A DNA stretch of 64,000 nucleotides. It comes from Candidatus Eiseniibacteriota bacterium (GTDB taxonomy: Bacteria; Eisenbacteria; RBG-16-71-46; CAIMUX01). Below, piece after piece: positions 1 to 8,684 of the stretch. The first letter of the stretch is position 1. The number at the start of each line of letters is the position of its first letter. The DNA is taken from the NCBI GenBank assembly GCA_016712505.1, contig JADJQY010000001.1, positions 991,322-1,055,321 of the forward strand, given 5' to 3'. The notes under the pieces are model-generated. The model was not told the DNA's origin, did not search any database, and was given only the letters and a program-made list of their open reading frames with translations. A program made the position numbers and the translations under genes.

Positions 1-1626
1 CCGAAACGGGCCATGCTGATCGCGATGCTCGACGATCCTCTGGGCCAGTGAGCTGTTCAGACCGGAGACCCGAGCGAGGAGCGGCGCGGAGGCCAGGTTC
101 AGCTCGACGCCTACGCCGTTCACGCAATCCTCCACCACCGCGTCGAGTGCCCGGGCGAGCTGGGTCTGCTCCACGTCGTGCTGATACTGGCCAACACCGA
201 TCGACTTGGGATCGATCTTGACCAGTTCCGCCAGCGGATCCTGAAGCCGCCGAGCGATCGAGACCGCGCCGCGCAGCGAGACATCCAGGTCCGGAAACTC
301 GCGAGCCGCGAGCTCCGACGCGGAGTAGACCGAAGCGCCCGCTTCGGAGACCACGACCCGAGCGAGGTTCAGTTCCGGGTGGCGCCGGATCAGCTCGGTG
401 GCCAGGCGCTCCGTCTCGCGCGAGGCGGTCCCGTTTCCGATGCTGATCAACCGCACGTCGTGTCGCCGGGCCATGGCCTCGAGCGTCGCCAGGGATCGTT
501 CCCAATCGTTGCGCGGAACGTGGGGGTAGATGGTGCCGGTCTCAAGCAGCTTTCCGGTGGTATCGACCACCGCCACCTTCACTCCGGTGCGGAGGCCGGG
601 GTCGAGTCCCATCGTGACCTTTCCCCCCGCCGGGGCGGCGAGCAGGAGATCACGCAGGTTCTTTCCGAAGACACGAATCGCCTCTTCCTCCGCCGCTTCG
701 CGCAATTGGGTGAAGAGCGCCACCTCGAGATGGATGGCGAGTTTCAGCTTCCAGGTCGCGCGCACCGATTCGCGGAGCCAGGAATCCGCGGCCCGCCCGT
801 GCGGCTCGATCTTCCAGAACTGAGCCACCCGCGTCGCTCCCGGAGAGAGCGGTGCGGCTTGGCCGGGTGTGGGGGAAGGAGTCTCGTGCCCCTCGTCCGG
901 CTCCTCGAGCGCGACGAAGATCGCGGCCGCTTCCCGTGCGCGGAAGAGCGCCAGCGCTCGGTGCGAGGGCATCCGGTGGATCGGCTCCGCATACTCGAAG
1001 TAGTCCGAGAACTTGATCGCCGCGTCATCCGCCTTGGGGTTCTTCCGGGCTCGGAGGAGGCCGGTCTCCCACAGCCAGGTGCGCAGAGACCCGAGCAGCG
1101 CGGCTTCCTCGCTCCAGATCTCCATCAAGATCTGCCGCGCTCCGTCCAGCGCGGCGCGGGCGTCCGGCACGCCGCGCTCCGAGTCGACGAAACGGGCGGC
1201 GGCCGCTTCGGGGTCGGTCGTGGGGTCATCCCAGAGCGCGCGGGCCAGCGGCTCGAGCCCCGCCTCACGGGCGATCTGCGCCTTCGTCCTTCGCTTCGGG
1301 CGATAGGGGAGATAGATGTCCTCCAGGTCGGTCTTGTTTGCGCAGGCGCGGATGGCCGCCTCCAGCTCCGGGGTCAGTTTGCCCTGCTCCCCGATCGAGC
1401 TCAGGATCGCCGCACGTCGTTCTTCCAGCTCGCGGAGATAGCGCAGCCGTTCCTCCAGCAATCTGAGTTGGGTGTCGTCGAGGCCGCCCGTCGCTTCCTT
1501 GCGGTAGCGGGCGATGAACGGCACGGTGGCTCCCTCATCGAGCAGCCGTACCGCGGCGTCGACCTGCTCCGGGCGCGCCACCAGTTCGCGGGCCAGGGTC
1601 TGCGTGATCTCGAGCATGCGGGGCAT
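1..1626 (-). CDS. tex: Tex-family transcription accessory protein (3' end beyond window)
   Basis: This minus-strand gene runs off the left edge, so 542 codons of a protein that is normally about 770-800 residues are visible. The translation starts MPRMLEITQTLAREL. It contains the Tex N-terminal helical region (VARPEQVDAAVRLLDEG, TVPFIARYRKE, LEDIYLPYRPKRRTKA) and then the YqgF/RNase H-like core (VTMGLDPGLRTGVKVAVVD, ISIGNGTASRETE). The visible end is in the helix-hairpin-helix part (VNLNLAS/VSGLNSSLA-like text). The C-terminal S1 RNA-binding domain should lie beyond the window. The start at 1626 is chosen because GGGAGAA lies just upstream. Tex is a cytoplasmic nucleic-acid-binding protein linked to transcription. 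The forward open frame over this region is a shadow. Confidence 0.93.
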   Translation of the reverse strand, partial: MPRMLEITQTLARELVARPEQVDAAVRLLDEGATVPFIARYRKEATGGLDDTQLRLLEERLRYLRELEERRAAILSSIGEQGKLTPELEAAIRACANKTDLEDIYLPYRPKRRTKAQIAREAGLEPLARALWDDPTTDPEAAAARFVDSERGVPDARAALDGARQILMEIWSEEAALLGSLRTWLWETGLLRARKNPKADDAAIKFSDYFEYAEPIHRMPSHRALALFRAREAAAIFVALEEPDEGHETPSPTPGQAAPLSPGATRVAQFWKIEPHGRAADSWLRESVRATWKLKLAIHLEVALFTQLREAAEEEAIRVFGKNLRDLLLAAPAGGKVTMGLDPGLRTGVKVAVVDTTGKLLETGTIYPHVPRNDWERSLATLEAMARRHDVRLISIGNGTASRETERLATELIRRHPELNLARVVVSEAGASVYSASELAAREFPDLDVSLRGAVSIARRLQDPLAELVKIDPKSIGVGQYQHDVEQTQLARALDAVVEDCVNGVGVELNLASAPLLARVSGLNSSLAQRIVEHRDQHGPFR

Positions 1627-1684
1627 TTCTCCCAGGTCTGAGATTGGGTCTTCGATCCTCCAAAGGGCGCGCAGACTAGCAGAT

Positions 1685-1714
1685 TTGTTCCGGGTACGGC
1701 ACCGCTGCTACACT
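1685..1714 (+). promoter_or_regulatory. Candidate sigma-70 promoter for the cytochrome gene
   Basis: TTGTTC (1685-1690) and TACACT (1709-1714) are separated by 18 bases, and the coding start is 55 bases downstream. It lies in the divergent gap between tex and the cytochrome gene. The assignment is by consensus only. Confidence 0.45.
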
Positions 1715-1769
1715 GAAGCGCGCCATTCGAGAATCGTTCGCTACATCGTGGCCTTGCCGGGAGTCGTTC

Positions 1770-4544
1770 ATGGCATCACGCACCCCCCTTCGATCCGCCG
1801 GGATTGGCCGTTGTCTGCCGGTCGCGGGCGTCCTCCTCTCCTTGGCGGTTGCCCGGGCCGCTGCGCAGGAGGTCAATCCTCAGAACTTCGAGAGCGCCCC
1901 GGTACATCCGGTCGAGCTGTCGGCGGACCGGACCCGGTTGTTCGTCGCCCACACCGCGGATCATCGGCTGGTGGTCTTCGACCTGACGGGCGACGCGGCT
2001 CCCATCCGGGTCGCGGAGGTCCAGGTGGGGCTCGAGCCGGTCACGGTGCGGGCACTCTCGGGCGAGCAGGTGTGGGTCGTCAATCGTGTATCGGACAGCA
2101 TCAGCCTGGTCGACCTGCACCGAGGAACGGTGACCCGCACGCTCCGGACGGGGGACGGTCCCAACGATGTCGTATTCGCCCACGGCAAGGCATTCGTCTC
2201 GATCGAGGGGGAAGACTGCCTCGAGGTTTTCGACCTCGCTGATCTCGATGCCTCGCCGGTGCGAGTGATGCTCAATCACTCCCGGCCCAGGTCGCTCGCG
2301 CTCGCTCCCGATCAACAGTCCCTCTATGTCGCCGGCCTCGACAGCCAGAACCGTACGACCATCGTTCCCGATCTCGTCGTACAGGACAACGGCGGCTTGC
2401 CCCCGGCCGATCCGCCGATGCTCCCCGATCTGCCGAGTCCCCCGGCGGTGGGCCTCATCGTCCGTCACGATGGCGAGCATTGGCGGGATGAGATAGCACG
2501 CGTCTGGGATGACTTCCTGCCCTACCAGCTCTACGACCAGGATGTGATCGAAGTGTCGACCACCGGGCTCGCGGTCCTGGGGGCGTACTCGGATGTCGGG
2601 ACCAATCTGTTCAACCTCGCCGTCGCCCCGAGCGGGCGGATCTACTGCACCAACTTCGAAGCGCAGAACCACCGCCGGTTCGAACCGAATCTCTCGGGTA
2701 GCTTCAGCCGCAACAACCTGACCATCATCGACCCGGCGCTCGATCCGGCATCGGTACGCCCGGTGCAGCGGCATCTGAACGAGCACATCGATTATGGCCG
2801 GCCCACGGGAAGCCCGGGTGAACGAGCGATGAGCTTGGCCCAGCCGCTGGATATCGTGGTTTCCGCCGACGGCTCGAGGCTCTACGTCGCCGCGTTCGGC
2901 TCGCGTAAGGTTGCCGAGCTCGATCCGACCGGAACGGTGCTGCGTCGCTTCCAGGTCGGTGACGGACCGGCGGGCCTGGCGCTCGATTCGGCTCGGAACC
3001 GACTCTATGTGATGAACCGCTTCTCGAGTTCACTCTCGGTGGTCGCACTCGATCCGGGCACGGTCGTCGACCTCTCGCTGGGATACGACCCCACGCCGGA
3101 GACCATCCGTGAGGGTCGCCGTTTCCTCTACGACGGCGAAGTCTCGTCAGCGCACGGCGACCTCTCCTGCGGCACCTGTCACCTGTTCGGTGACGTCGAC
3201 GGCCTGAGCTGGGATCTGGGCAATCCGCAGGGAAAGATGGCCCCTCCGCCGAACTTCTTCGGGCTCCACCCCGCACACCCGATGAAGGGGCCGATGGTGA
3301 CGCAGAGTCTGCGCGCCCTCCCCGGGACCGGCCGACTCCACTGGCGGGGTGATCGCGTCGACTTCCTCGCCTTCAATGCCGCCTTCGTCGGTCTGATGGG
3401 GCGAGAGACGCAGCTCGATCCGTTCGAGATGGAGCTGTTCCAGGAGTTCATCTTCGACACGCGCTACCCGCCGAGCCCCAATCGCGAGCTGGACGGTTCC
3501 TTGCCGCTCCATCCGGTGGCCGGAGGCGATCCACGCAACGGCTACACCGTCTTCTTGCGCCCCCTGGTCGATGACTTCGCCGCTTGCGGCGATTGCCACA
3601 CCGAGCCGACCGGCACGCTCACCCTCGTCTTCGGCGCGCGCGAGATCCGCGAGGAGCAGGACTTCAAGGTGCCCCACCTGCGCAATCAGTACACCAAGGT
3701 CGGGTTCACCCGCGATGAGCCGCGAAGAAAGCGTGGGTTCGGCTACCAACATGACGGCAGCCTCGAAGACGTGGTTCGCTTCCTCGAGTCGCCCCGTTTC
3801 GTGTTCCAGAATGATCAGGAGCGCTACGATCTGCAGGCGTTCCTTTTCTGCTTCGACACCGGCACACCGGCGGCGGTCGGCCATCAGATCACCTTCGGTG
3901 GGACCGCTCCGCTCGACGCCGACGCCCGCCTCTCCGTTCTGCTCGACCTGGCGAGTGGGGACCAGATCGGACTCGTGGCCAAGGGCATCGACACCTCGGG
4001 AGATCTCCGCGGCTGGTCCTACGATGGCATCGCGTTCCTCCCGGACCGCGCCGGTGACCCACCGCTCAGTCCCGCGGAACTCCGCGCAATCGCAGCGCCG
4101 TTGCGCGAGCTGACCTTCACCGGCGTGCTCGAGGGGACCGAGCGGCGGCTCGGAATCGATCGTGACCTCGATGGCACTCTCGACCGGGACGAGATCGATG
4201 CCGGCTCCGACCCGGGAGACCCGCGATCAACTCCGATCGCGGCGGACGTGACCACGCCGCTCCTTCAGGTCGTGTTCGACGCCGTCTCGCCGAACCCGGT
4301 CGTGGGCTCGGAGGCGCGGCTACGCTTCGTCCTCTCGGAGATCGGCCCGGCTCGTTTGGTGGTCTTCGACGCCCAGGGTCGACGTGTTCGAACCCTGTTC
4401 GACCGCGCGCATCAATCCTCCGGGGCGGAGGTCGCCGTCTGGGATGTGAGCAATGATGCCGGCCGGCGAGTTTCCGACGGGGTCTACTTCGTTCGCCTGG
4501 AGACGCCGAGCGGATCAGCGTCTCGCCGCGTGGTCGTGCGCTGA
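1770..4544 (+). CDS. Secreted YVTN-type beta-propeller / di-heme cytochrome c with C-terminal sorting-like Ig domain
   Basis: The 924-residue protein starts with a signal peptide (hydrophobic to about residue 32, ending AAAQE). Residues about 35-440 are a YVTN/NHL-like beta-propeller (repeated VFDLxxLD, SADGSRLYVAAFGSRKVAELD). Two CxxCH haem sites follow, CGTCH near residue 467 and CGDCH near 607, as in MauG/di-haem peroxidase-like domains. The last ~85 residues are a FlgD-like Ig module beginning SPNPVVGSEARLRF and ending RRVVVR. A calcium-type repeat (DRDLDGTLDRDEIDAGSDP) precedes it. Likely an exported redox protein. The haem number and propeller are read from motifs, and the substrate is unknown. 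Confidence 0.85.
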   Translation: MASRTPLRSAGIGRCLPVAGVLLSLAVARAAAQEVNPQNFESAPVHPVELSADRTRLFVAHTADHRLVVFDLTGDAAPIRVAEVQVGLEPVTVRALSGEQVWVVNRVSDSISLVDLHRGTVTRTLRTGDGPNDVVFAHGKAFVSIEGEDCLEVFDLADLDASPVRVMLNHSRPRSLALAPDQQSLYVAGLDSQNRTTIVPDLVVQDNGGLPPADPPMLPDLPSPPAVGLIVRHDGEHWRDEIARVWDDFLPYQLYDQDVIEVSTTGLAVLGAYSDVGTNLFNLAVAPSGRIYCTNFEAQNHRRFEPNLSGSFSRNNLTIIDPALDPASVRPVQRHLNEHIDYGRPTGSPGERAMSLAQPLDIVVSADGSRLYVAAFGSRKVAELDPTGTVLRRFQVGDGPAGLALDSARNRLYVMNRFSSSLSVVALDPGTVVDLSLGYDPTPETIREGRRFLYDGEVSSAHGDLSCGTCHLFGDVDGLSWDLGNPQGKMAPPPNFFGLHPAHPMKGPMVTQSLRALPGTGRLHWRGDRVDFLAFNAAFVGLMGRETQLDPFEMELFQEFIFDTRYPPSPNRELDGSLPLHPVAGGDPRNGYTVFLRPLVDDFAACGDCHTEPTGTLTLVFGAREIREEQDFKVPHLRNQYTKVGFTRDEPRRKRGFGYQHDGSLEDVVRFLESPRFVFQNDQERYDLQAFLFCFDTGTPAAVGHQITFGGTAPLDADARLSVLLDLASGDQIGLVAKGIDTSGDLRGWSYDGIAFLPDRAGDPPLSPAELRAIAAPLRELTFTGVLEGTERRLGIDRDLDGTLDRDEIDAGSDPGDPRSTPIAADVTTPLLQVVFDAVSPNPVVGSEARLRFVLSEIGPARLVVFDAQGRRVRTLFDRAHQSSGAEVAVWDVSNDAGRRVSDGVYFVRLETPSGSASRRVVVR

Positions 4545-4620
4545 CCGGATTCGCTCCCCGACCGCCGCAGCGAGCGGATCGTTCACCGCAGCAGAGCGGT
4601 CATTCAGCGCCCTGCTGGTG

Positions 4621-4650
4621 TTGTCATCCCGGACGTGGCTCTGCTAGCGT
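4621..4650 (+). promoter_or_regulatory. Candidate promoter immediately before the ECF sigma start
   Basis: TTGTCA (4621-4626), an 18-base spacer and TAGCGT (4645-4650). The only usable start of the sigma gene (TTG at 4660) lies just 10 bases after the -10 element. The transcript would have almost no leader. Confidence 0.35.
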
Positions 4651-4659
4651 TGTTGCACC

Positions 4660-5283
4660 TTGCAATCCGAATTCGAGCCCAATCTTCCCCCGACCACCGG
4701 CACCGGGGAATCGAGCAGCGACCCGTTCGGGGAGACCCGCCCTCGGGAGTCGAACCAGTCGCTGGTTCTCCTCTGCCTCCAGGGGGATGCCAGCGCCTGG
4801 CGGCGTCTGGTCGAGCGCTACGGCACCCTGGTTTACAGCACCGCCCTGCAGGTCGGACTTCCCGCCGAGGACGCCAGGGACGTCTTCCAGGAAGTCTGGA
4901 TCGAGCTGCACCGCTCCCTCCCGCGGATCGAGAATCCAGAGGCTCTGGCGAAGTGGTTGATGGTGGCCACGCGGCGCCTCTGCTACAAGGTGGCCGCTCG
5001 GGGGCGACGGATGTTGCCCGAGATCTCTCCGGAGCTGGCCGATGCCGGACCTCTTCCGGATGATCTGTATCACGCCACGGAGTCGCGCCTCATTCTGGAG
5101 GAGGCGATGAGCCGCTTGGACGAAACCTGCGCCCGGCTCCTCCAGGTGCTCTTCTTCGAACTCGATCGCCCCTCCTACGACGAGATCGCGGCCCGGATGG
5201 GTTGGAGAATCGGCTCGGTGGGTCCGATTCGCGGCCGGTGCCTGGATCGCCTGCGACGCCTGCTGGAGGAATCGAATGGGTGA
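4660..5283 (+). CDS. ECF-like sigma-70 family RNA polymerase sigma factor
   Basis: 207 residues. Region 2 lies at about residues 35-100 (LCLQGDASAWRRLVERYGTL, DARDVFQEVWIELHRSLPRI, WLMVATRRLCYK). Region 4 lies at about 145-205 (RLDETCARLLQVLFFEL, SYDEIAARMGWRIGSVGPIR, GRCLDRLRRLLEE). The start is a TTG at 4660. An in-frame TAG at 4645 and the lack of ATG/GTG before region 2 leave no better choice, and no ribosome-binding site is visible. It overlaps the next gene by 8 bases and heads an operon with a small beta-rich protein, a TPR-CHAT protein and probably a subtilisin. No anti-sigma factor with a membrane segment is next to it. Confidence 0.88.
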   Translation: MQSEFEPNLPPTTGTGESSSDPFGETRPRESNQSLVLLCLQGDASAWRRLVERYGTLVYSTALQVGLPAEDARDVFQEVWIELHRSLPRIENPEALAKWLMVATRRLCYKVAARGRRMLPEISPELADAGPLPDDLYHATESRLILEEAMSRLDETCARLLQVLFFELDRPSYDEIAARMGWRIGSVGPIRGRCLDRLRRLLEESNG

Positions 5284-5803
5284 TGCACGCGACGACTTCC
5301 TGGGTCCGATTCGCCGACACGTCGACGCCGCCAGGGGGCTGTCCACCTGGGTCTCCCCGCCGTCGGACCTGGTCCGAGAGACGGAGAGCGCCCGGTCGGT
5401 GGTCGTGATTCCTCCGCATCGCGACGATCGCCGCGTCCTGCACCTCGACACCGACGGCTCCGACCTTCGGGGCGCGGCCGCCGCCTCCCGCGCCGAGGCC
5501 GATGCCGGGACCACGCTTGGTGGCCGGATGATCGCCGGCGAATTCGAGCTCGGTGAGCTCGGCCTGATCGTCGTTACCGACCCGGGTGATCGACGGTGGC
5601 GCTTCGAAGGCACGGTCTGGCTCGACTCCCCCACGATCCAGCCGATCCGCATCTTCCTGCTCCACCTGGACCATGTGCTCTTTGGCTGTACCGTGGTCAG
5701 CGGAGAACGGTTCGAGTTCGAGGAGTACGCCCCCGCCGGCTGGATCGTGGAGATCTACTTCCCCGGCGATGAGGTTCTCCGCATTCCCGATCCCAACCAA
5801 TGA
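5276..5803 (+). CDS. Small beta-rich protein in the sigma/CHAT operon
   Basis: 175 residues with no signal peptide or membrane segment. The C-terminal ~75 residues look like a beta-sandwich (RWRFEGTVWL, ERFEFEEYAPAGWIVEIYF), a pattern like carboxypeptidase-regulatory-type Ig folds. The N-terminal ~100 residues are charged and of unknown fold. The gene overlaps the sigma gene (ATG at 5276 inside its end) and the CHAT gene (ATGA overlap at 5800), so the three are translationally coupled. It could be a cytoplasmic partner or regulator of either neighbour. No family was recognised with certainty. Confidence 0.7.
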   Translation: MGDARDDFLGPIRRHVDAARGLSTWVSPPSDLVRETESARSVVVIPPHRDDRRVLHLDTDGSDLRGAAAASRAEADAGTTLGGRMIAGEFELGELGLIVVTDPGDRRWRFEGTVWLDSPTIQPIRIFLLHLDHVLFGCTVVSGERFEFEEYAPAGWIVEIYFPGDEVLRIPDPNQ

Positions 5804-8463
5804 CCGAGGATCGCCCGGGCGGGCTGGAACTGCTGCTCTCCCTCCCGGCAACGACGCGACTCCTGACCGATTGGCTGGGCGCTTCCACCAATCCGCCGAC
5901 CACTGCAGCCGCCGCTTCCTCTCCGGAAACAGAGTCGGCCCGCGCGTTTTCCGCCATCTATCAGTGCCTGCTTCAGGCGCTGCAACGCGATCCCGCGCAG
6001 GCACTCGCCGCGGTGCGGCATTTGACGAGTGCCCGCCTGCGACTCTCGAAGCAGGAGCGCGCCTTCCTTCTGCGCATCGGCGGGCACGCCCAGCGTGGTG
6101 TCGGGCGCGCCGGGGACGCCTGCGTCTCCTACGCGCGCGCCTCGAAGCTCCTGCGGACGATCAGGAATCGCGGGGAGGAGGGGAAGACCACGATCGGTTG
6201 GGTCTTCGCGCTCGGACTCGCCGGCCGACCAGCGGAGGCGCTTCGGGTCGCGCGCCGCGGACGCACACTCATTCCTTCGTCCGATCCGCTATCGCGCGCC
6301 AGGCTGGAGTCGAACCTGGGCACTGCCTGGCACCTGGCCGGGCGCTTCGAGCGTGCCGCCGATCGCTATCAGGCGGCTCACGAAGTGTTCCGCCGCGCCC
6401 AATCCGGAATCGATGCCGCCACGACCGCGCTGAACCTCGGCCTCTTGCGGATGATGCTCGGCGAGGTGGACCGAGCGCGGGACTGGTTCGAGCGCGCCCT
6501 GACCGTGTTCACCGACCGGCCTGAGGAATTGCTGCGGCTCTACGCGGAAACCCTGCTCACCATGCTCGACCTGCGCGAGGGGGAGTGGCGGCAGAGCATG
6601 CGCTCGATCGACACCTTGCGGCGTCGTTTCCGGGAGCGAGGCGACCGCAGGGCCGAGGCCTGGCTCCACCGCGAGTTGGCGCTGTTCTTCTCCTCGCTCG
6701 GGGCGATCGAGCTTGCCGGACCCGAGGCGAGTTCCGCCTACGAAACCTTCCGCGAGCTCGGGCTCGAGACCGATGCGGCGCATGCCGCGGGCATAGGAGG
6801 CCGACTGCTCTCGTCGTCAGGAAACGCGCAGGCGGCCTATTTCCTCCTCGATCAAGCGCGTCGCCACTGGATCGTGAGCAAGAATGATTGGGCGCTGCGG
6901 CGCACCGACCTGGAGCTCGCTCGTCAGTTGATCGACGCGGAGCAACCCGCCCGCGCCATGCCGATCCTGCGCCGTTCGACCGCGTTTCTCCAGCGTCGGG
7001 ACCGGTTCGGCGATGGTGCCCTTGCCCGTTCCTTGAGCGCGAGGGGGTACCTGGCGTTGGGCCAACCCCGGCGCGCACTGCGCGCCGCGGAGCGTGCCTT
7101 CCATGACTCTCGTTGTCACCCCGCTTGGGTCGAGCGGCCCATGACCGCACTGGTCGCCGCGCGGGCCAGTGCGGCGATCCGCGATCACGCAGCCGCCCGG
7201 CGATGGCTTCGCCGAGCGGTCCGGACTCTGGAGGAGATGCTCTCCCGCTTCGGACCCAGGTACCTGCGTGTCATGGTGGGGGACGCTCGGGAGCGCATCT
7301 ACAGCGAAGCGATCGATCTGGTCCTCGGCTTGCGAGGCGAGGAAGATCTCTCCTTGGCGCTGGACCTGCTCTCCCGCGGTCGCATGCCGATTCTGCTCGA
7401 GGACCTCGCCTCCCCGGCTTCGGCCGGACTCGATCGTCAGACCCGTGCGGCGCTGGTCCGTTTGCGGGACGAGTGGCATTCAGGTGCGTCCGCGATCGAG
7501 GTCGAGGGGACGCGGACGCGCGAACTCCGTCGGCAGCTGGCCCGACTCGAGCGGCGGCTAGCCGGGCGACCGAGAGCTCAGACGAGGAACGGGCGAACCT
7601 TGCGCGCCAGGACCCCAGAACAGTGGAAGCGCGGGCTGGGGGACCGCGATCTCGTGCTCTTTGATCGGGGGCAGGAGTGGCGGGCGTTCGTCGTTCGCGC
7701 CGGTGGTGATCTCGGCGTGATTTCCCTCCCGGACGCCGACGCCGCGCTCCAGGCGAGCTGGCGCACTTTCCGACTCACGGTGGAGACCGCGACCCACCTG
7801 TCGCCCGGGCGCCGGGAGCGGTTCCTGTCCCGCACCCTCTCGGACAGCTTGAGTCAACTCGACCGTCTCCGGCTGGCGTTCCTGGCACCGCTCGGAATCG
7901 AGGGGAGGAACGCACTGTTCGTCCCGCATCGCGACCTGCACAGTCTGCCGCTGGAGTCGCTCGCCGCCCCTGGGTCCAGCCTGACCCGCCTGCTGCACCC
8001 GTCCCTGCTTCGCCCCGAGCCGCGACTTTCGTCCCGGCGAGCGCTGCTCCTGCATGGAGCGGGGGAGGGGGCCGCGATGGAGGTCGCCGAGGTCGCGACC
8101 CTGCTCCGCGCTGCGGGATTCCAGGTCAGCACCGCCGACCGCCGTGCGGCGCTGGAGGGTCAGCGCGAGAGCCTGGGACTGCTCCACGTTGCGGCCCACG
8201 GCCGGTACCATGCCGACCGACCGATCTTGACCGGGCTGGAGTTGAAGGACGGCTGGCTGGGATTCGAGCAGCTACGCCGATCGGTCCTGCGCCACGCGAT
8301 GGTTCACTTTTCGAGCTGTCAAAGCGGGTTGGCGGCGCGGACTCCGGGATCGGACATCGAAGGCTGGATCACCGCCGCCACTGCCGCTGGGGTGTGTAAC
8401 ATGGCGCTGACCGCGTGGCGGGTGGACGACGAGTCATCCCTCTTGTTTTCCCGAGCGTTCTAG
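5800..8463 (+). CDS. TPR-CHAT caspase-like protease, interrupted by an in-frame amber codon
   Basis: 887 residues to the TAG at 8461-8463. Residues about 40-480 are TPR-like helical repeats (for example LESNLGTAWHLAGRFERAAD, ATTALNLGLLRMMLGEVDRA). The C-terminal part is a CHAT domain: RDLHSLPLESLA, the catalytic-His motif HVAAHGRYH near residue 800 and the catalytic-Cys motif HFSSCQSG near 840. The frame stops at SLLFSRAF, where CHAT domains normally continue with an aromatic residue. After TAG the same frame encodes 37 more codons that match a normal CHAT end (see 8461-8577). Both catalytic residues lie before the stop. It is translationally coupled to the gene upstream. Confidence 0.88.
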   Translation: MTEDRPGGLELLLSLPATTRLLTDWLGASTNPPTTAAAASSPETESARAFSAIYQCLLQALQRDPAQALAAVRHLTSARLRLSKQERAFLLRIGGHAQRGVGRAGDACVSYARASKLLRTIRNRGEEGKTTIGWVFALGLAGRPAEALRVARRGRTLIPSSDPLSRARLESNLGTAWHLAGRFERAADRYQAAHEVFRRAQSGIDAATTALNLGLLRMMLGEVDRARDWFERALTVFTDRPEELLRLYAETLLTMLDLREGEWRQSMRSIDTLRRRFRERGDRRAEAWLHRELALFFSSLGAIELAGPEASSAYETFRELGLETDAAHAAGIGGRLLSSSGNAQAAYFLLDQARRHWIVSKNDWALRRTDLELARQLIDAEQPARAMPILRRSTAFLQRRDRFGDGALARSLSARGYLALGQPRRALRAAERAFHDSRCHPAWVERPMTALVAARASAAIRDHAAARRWLRRAVRTLEEMLSRFGPRYLRVMVGDARERIYSEAIDLVLGLRGEEDLSLALDLLSRGRMPILLEDLASPASAGLDRQTRAALVRLRDEWHSGASAIEVEGTRTRELRRQLARLERRLAGRPRAQTRNGRTLRARTPEQWKRGLGDRDLVLFDRGQEWRAFVVRAGGDLGVISLPDADAALQASWRTFRLTVETATHLSPGRRERFLSRTLSDSLSQLDRLRLAFLAPLGIEGRNALFVPHRDLHSLPLESLAAPGSSLTRLLHPSLLRPEPRLSSRRALLLHGAGEGAAMEVAEVATLLRAAGFQVSTADRRAALEGQRESLGLLHVAAHGRYHADRPILTGLELKDGWLGFEQLRRSVLRHAMVHFSSCQSGLAARTPGSDIEGWITAATAAGVCNMALTAWRVDDESSLLFSRAF

Positions 8464-8577
8464 ACCGCACTTGCCGGTGAGGACCGCGTCCGCCCGGCGG
8501 CAGCCCGCGCCCGCGCCGAGCTCCAGGCCGCCCGGCCGCACCCGTTTCACTGGGCTTCGTATATGATTGTGGCCTGA
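8461..8577 (+). other. In-frame amber codon followed by the remaining CHAT C-terminus
   Basis: After TAG at 8461-8463 the CHAT reading frame stays open for 37 codons and ends at TGA 8575-8577. The text includes TALAGEDRVRP and ends HPFHWASYMIVA, which is the usual closing strand of CHAT domains (HPxxWAxFxLxG-like). A Tyr codon (TAC/TAT) in place of TAG would restore a 925-residue protein. Confidence 0.75.
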
Positions 8578-8684
8578 GTCGGGGCGATGGTATCAACCGG
8601 CGCCTTCGACGCCCTTGCTCGTAGAGGCCTTCCCGCTTCGGAACTTCCTGGAATCGGTCATCCATCGGAAAGGGAGTCAAACAG

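Noticed and set aside
178..1641. 487-codon forward open frame
   Set aside because: The opposite strand encodes Tex with many conserved motifs, so the forward frame is a shadow.
8461..8463. UAG reassigned as a sense codon in this organism
   Set aside because: Several clear genes here (for example sctI, sctJ, sctN, sctU, nhaA) end in TAG at the expected family length.
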